The translations under genes were made by a program, and so were the position numbers. The notes under the pieces are model-generated. The model was not told the DNA's origin. It was given only the letters and a program-made list of their open reading frames with translations, and did not search any database. A stretch of DNA of 64,000 nt from Pseudomonas crudilactis (GTDB lineage Bacteria > Pseudomonadota > Gammaproteobacteria > Pseudomonadales > Pseudomonadaceae): assembly GCF_013433315.1 (NCBI RefSeq), contig NZ_WXVV01000003.1, positions 218,530 through 282,529 on the forward strand, read 5' to 3'. Shown here in pieces: positions 62,182-64,000 of this stretch (position 1 is the stretch's first letter; every line of letters starts with the position of its first letter).

Positions 62182-63675
62182 ATGAGCGTTATCCCGCATT
62201 TGATCAATGGCGAACTGGTGACCGAGAACGGTCGCGCGGTTGATGTGTTCAACCCGTCTACCGGTCAGGCTATCCACAAGCTGCCACTGGCCAGCCAGGC
62301 CACCATCCAGAAAGCCATCGATGCCGCCAAGGCTGCGTTCCCGGCCTGGCGCAACACGCCACCGGCCAAACGCGCCCAGGTGATGTTCCGCTTCAAGCAA
62401 CTGCTCGAGCAGAACGAAGCGCGCATCTCGCAATTGATCAGCGAAGAACACGGCAAGACCCTGGAAGACGCTGCCGGTGAATTGAAGCGCGGTATCGAGA
62501 ACGTCGAGTTTGCCTGCGCAGCGCCAGAAATCCTCAAGGGCGAGTACAGCCGCAACGTTGGCCCGAACATCGACGCATGGTCGGACTTTCAGCCGCTGGG
62601 CATCGTTGCCGGGATCACCCCGTTCAACTTCCCGGCCATGGTGCCGCTGTGGATGTACCCACTGGCGATCGTCTGCGGCAACTGCTTCATCCTCAAGCCG
62701 TCCGAGCGTGATCCAAGCTCGACACTGCTGATCGCTCAGCTGCTGCTCGAAGCCGGTTTGCCGAAAGGTGTGATGAGCGTGGTGCACGGTGACAAGACTG
62801 CGGTGGATGCGCTCATCGAAGCGCCGGAAGTCAAAGCGCTGAGTTTTGTCGGTTCGACGCCGATTGCTGAATACATCTATGCCGAAGGTACCAAGCGCGG
62901 CAAGCGCGTTCAGGCACTGGGCGGCGCGAAGAACCACGCGGTGCTGATGCCTGATGCCGATCTGGACAACGCGGTCAGCGCACTGATGGGCGCGGCGTAC
63001 GGTTCCTGTGGCGAGCGTTGCATGGCGATTTCGGTTGCCGTTTGTGTAGGCGATCAAGTGGCCGATGCGCTGGTGGCCAAACTGGTTCCACAGATCCAGG
63101 CGCTGAAAATCGGTGCCGGCACTTCGTGCGGTCTGGACATGGGGCCGCTGGTCACCGGTCAGGCGCGCGACAAAGTCAGTGGTTACGTTGATGACGGCGT
63201 GGCGGCGGGCGCGACCCTGGTAGTCGACGGTCGTGGTTTCAGCGTGGCCGGTCACGAAGAAGGCTTCTTCCTCGGTGGCTGCCTGTTCGACAACGTCACC
63301 CCTGAGATGCGCATCTATAAAGAAGAGATCTTCGGACCGGTCCTGTGCATCGTTCGCGTGAATAGCCTGGAAGAGGCGATGCAACTGATCAATGATCATG
63401 AATACGGCAACGGCACCTGCATCTTCACCCGTGACGGTGAAGCGGCGCGTCTGTTCTGTGACGAGATCGAAGTCGGCATGGTTGGCGTCAACGTGCCGCT
63501 GCCGGTGCCGGTGGCTTACCACAGCTTCGGCGGTTGGAAGCGTTCGCTGTTTGGTGACCTGCATGCATATGGTCCGGATGGTGTGCGCTTCTATACCCGT
63601 CGCAAGGCGATCACTCAGCGCTGGCCACAGCGTGCTAGCCATGAGGCTTCACAGTTCGCCTTCCCTAGCCTGTAA
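62182..63675 (+). CDS. bauC: CoA-acylating (methyl)malonate-semialdehyde dehydrogenase
   Basis: A 497-residue aldehyde dehydrogenase of the MmsA/IolA type. The active Cys lies in YGSCGERCMAISVAVC, with NFPAMVPLWMYPLAIVCGNCFILKPSERDPSS, the glycine pair SFVGSTPIAEYIY, KNHAVLMPDADLDNA and GTSCGLDMGPLV. It oxidises malonate semialdehyde (or methylmalonate semialdehyde) to acetyl-CoA (or propionyl-CoA) with NAD+ and CoA. It completes the beta-alanine pathway begun by bauA; symbol by context, mmsA is an alternative name. A strong terminator follows. Confidence 0.9.
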   Translation: MSVIPHLINGELVTENGRAVDVFNPSTGQAIHKLPLASQATIQKAIDAAKAAFPAWRNTPPAKRAQVMFRFKQLLEQNEARISQLISEEHGKTLEDAAGELKRGIENVEFACAAPEILKGEYSRNVGPNIDAWSDFQPLGIVAGITPFNFPAMVPLWMYPLAIVCGNCFILKPSERDPSSTLLIAQLLLEAGLPKGVMSVVHGDKTAVDALIEAPEVKALSFVGSTPIAEYIYAEGTKRGKRVQALGGAKNHAVLMPDADLDNAVSALMGAAYGSCGERCMAISVAVCVGDQVADALVAKLVPQIQALKIGAGTSCGLDMGPLVTGQARDKVSGYVDDGVAAGATLVVDGRGFSVAGHEEGFFLGGCLFDNVTPEMRIYKEEIFGPVLCIVRVNSLEEAMQLINDHEYGNGTCIFTRDGEAARLFCDEIEVGMVGVNVPLPVPVAYHSFGGWKRSLFGDLHAYGPDGVRFYTRRKAITQRWPQRASHEASQFAFPSL

Positions 63676-63692
63676 GTAGAAGGGCGATGCAA

Positions 63693-63737
63693 CGAAGGCC
63701 GACCCCTCTGGGTCGGCCTTCGTGTTTTCGGGGTTTT
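63693..63737 (+). terminator. Rho-independent terminator after the beta-alanine genes
   Basis: Perfect 13-bp stem cgaaggccgaccc/gggtcggccttcg with a ctct loop, followed by tgttttcggggtttttt. Ends the bau transcript before the rRNA promoter. Confidence 0.95.
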
Positions 63738-63770
63738 TTGACCGATGTGACAGAATTATGAAAATAGGTG

Positions 63771-63798
63771 TTGACGGCAGATTTCAGATGTCTATAAT
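63771..63798 (+). promoter_or_regulatory. Probable rRNA operon promoter 1
   Basis: TTGACG (63771) and TATAAT (63793) with 16-bp spacing. Typical of the tandem promoters before Pseudomonas 16S rRNA genes; the rRNA itself begins beyond the window. Confidence 0.85.
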
Positions 63799-63916
63799 TC
63801 GCCCCACTTCCGGCGCAGTCGAAACGGAAAACTCCTTGAGATTCAATGAGTTATGTAAGTTTCGGCAGCAGGTAGCTTCAGGTCATCGAAGCCAAAAGGA
63901 AGTTGAAAAAGAGGTG

Positions 63917-63944
63917 TTGACAGCAGCGTGTAACGCTGTAGAAT
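63917..63944 (+). promoter_or_regulatory. Probable rRNA operon promoter 2 and leader
   Basis: TTGACA (63917) and TAGAAT (63939) with 16-bp spacing. The sequence to 64000 (cgctgacgagagatcggaag and following) matches the leader that precedes Pseudomonas 16S rRNA genes, as I remember it. Confidence 0.85.
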
Positions 63945-64000
63945 TCGCCTCCCGCTGACGAGAGATCGGAAGCGCAAGTGGTTGAAGTTGTTGAAGAATT

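Noticed and set aside
63722..63958. A 78-codon plus-strand frame over the rRNA promoter region
   Set aside because: It spans two promoter sequences and a leader that match an rRNA operon upstream region; coding is unlikely.

Overview
The window is a Pseudomonas chromosome segment, most likely from the P. fluorescens complex. The gene content (speA, a PprAB-type Tad pilus locus, bauA/bauC, the PA0142/PA0148-type purine deaminases, a PA4780-type RIO kinase) and the many REP-type inverted repeats carrying a 'gcctgctcgcga' core support this. Genus is inferred from protein motifs and remembered gene order; species is not determined. The sequence ends just after tandem promoters that look like those of an rRNA operon whose structural genes lie beyond the window.

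Layout. 1-8.7 kb: the 3' part of speA, a small VgrG/DUF4123/lipoprotein-hydrolase group related to type VI secretion, a MATE exporter, a small membrane protein, a MazG-like pyrophosphohydrolase overlapping cmoM, and two paralogous DUF4136 lipoproteins. 8.7-24 kb: a full Flp/Tad pilus locus. It holds tadG, a PprA-like sensor kinase, a TadE-like pseudopilin, the prepilin peptidase fppA, the PprB-like regulator, a receiver-only regulator, the flp pilin, then rcpC-rcpA-tadZ-tadA-tadB-tadC-tadD and a DUF3613 protein in one tight operon. 24-27.6 kb: a TpsB/FhaC-type outer membrane transporter and a Thr-triplet-repeat collagen-like surface lipoprotein, which could form an adhesion module beside the pilus. 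27.8-34.4 kb: a lipid beta-oxidation/synthesis-like set (MaoC hydratase, high-molecular-weight FabG, thiolase), a RIO-family kinase and an MFS exporter. 34.4-38.1 kb: copper homeostasis (cueR, copA, copZ) with two recognisable CueR operators.

38.1-44.7 kb: a Bcr/CflA exporter, a quinone-oxidoreductase-like MDR enzyme with an ABM monooxygenase and divergent LysR regulator, an ArsR-type regulator and an MFS transporter. 44.7-59.6 kb: a purine uptake and catabolism neighbourhood. It holds adenine deaminase, an isopenicillin-N-synthase-like oxygenase, a BMP-type nucleoside-binding protein, 8-oxoguanine deaminase, a two-permease/one-ATPase nucleoside ABC importer, a RutR-like TetR regulator and an NCS2 xanthine/uracil permease. 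A ChaA antiporter, an SDR/MerR pair and a YigZ protein are interspersed. 59.7-63.7 kb: a LysR regulator divergent from beta-alanine:pyruvate transaminase and malonate-semialdehyde/methylmalonate-semialdehyde dehydrogenase, closed by a strong terminator before the rRNA promoters.

Repeats. At least nine REP-type inverted pairs and three copies of a longer (about 150-210 bp) element with GC-rich terminal inverted repeats occupy intergenic spaces. One REP pair supplies the last codons of a small membrane-protein gene. No CRISPR array, tRNA, insertion sequence or prophage was seen. The most notable items are the collagen-like lipoprotein/TpsB pair, the needle-less VgrG group, the oxygenase within the purine cluster, and the cluster of DnaA-box sequences upstream of the nucleoside ABC operon.
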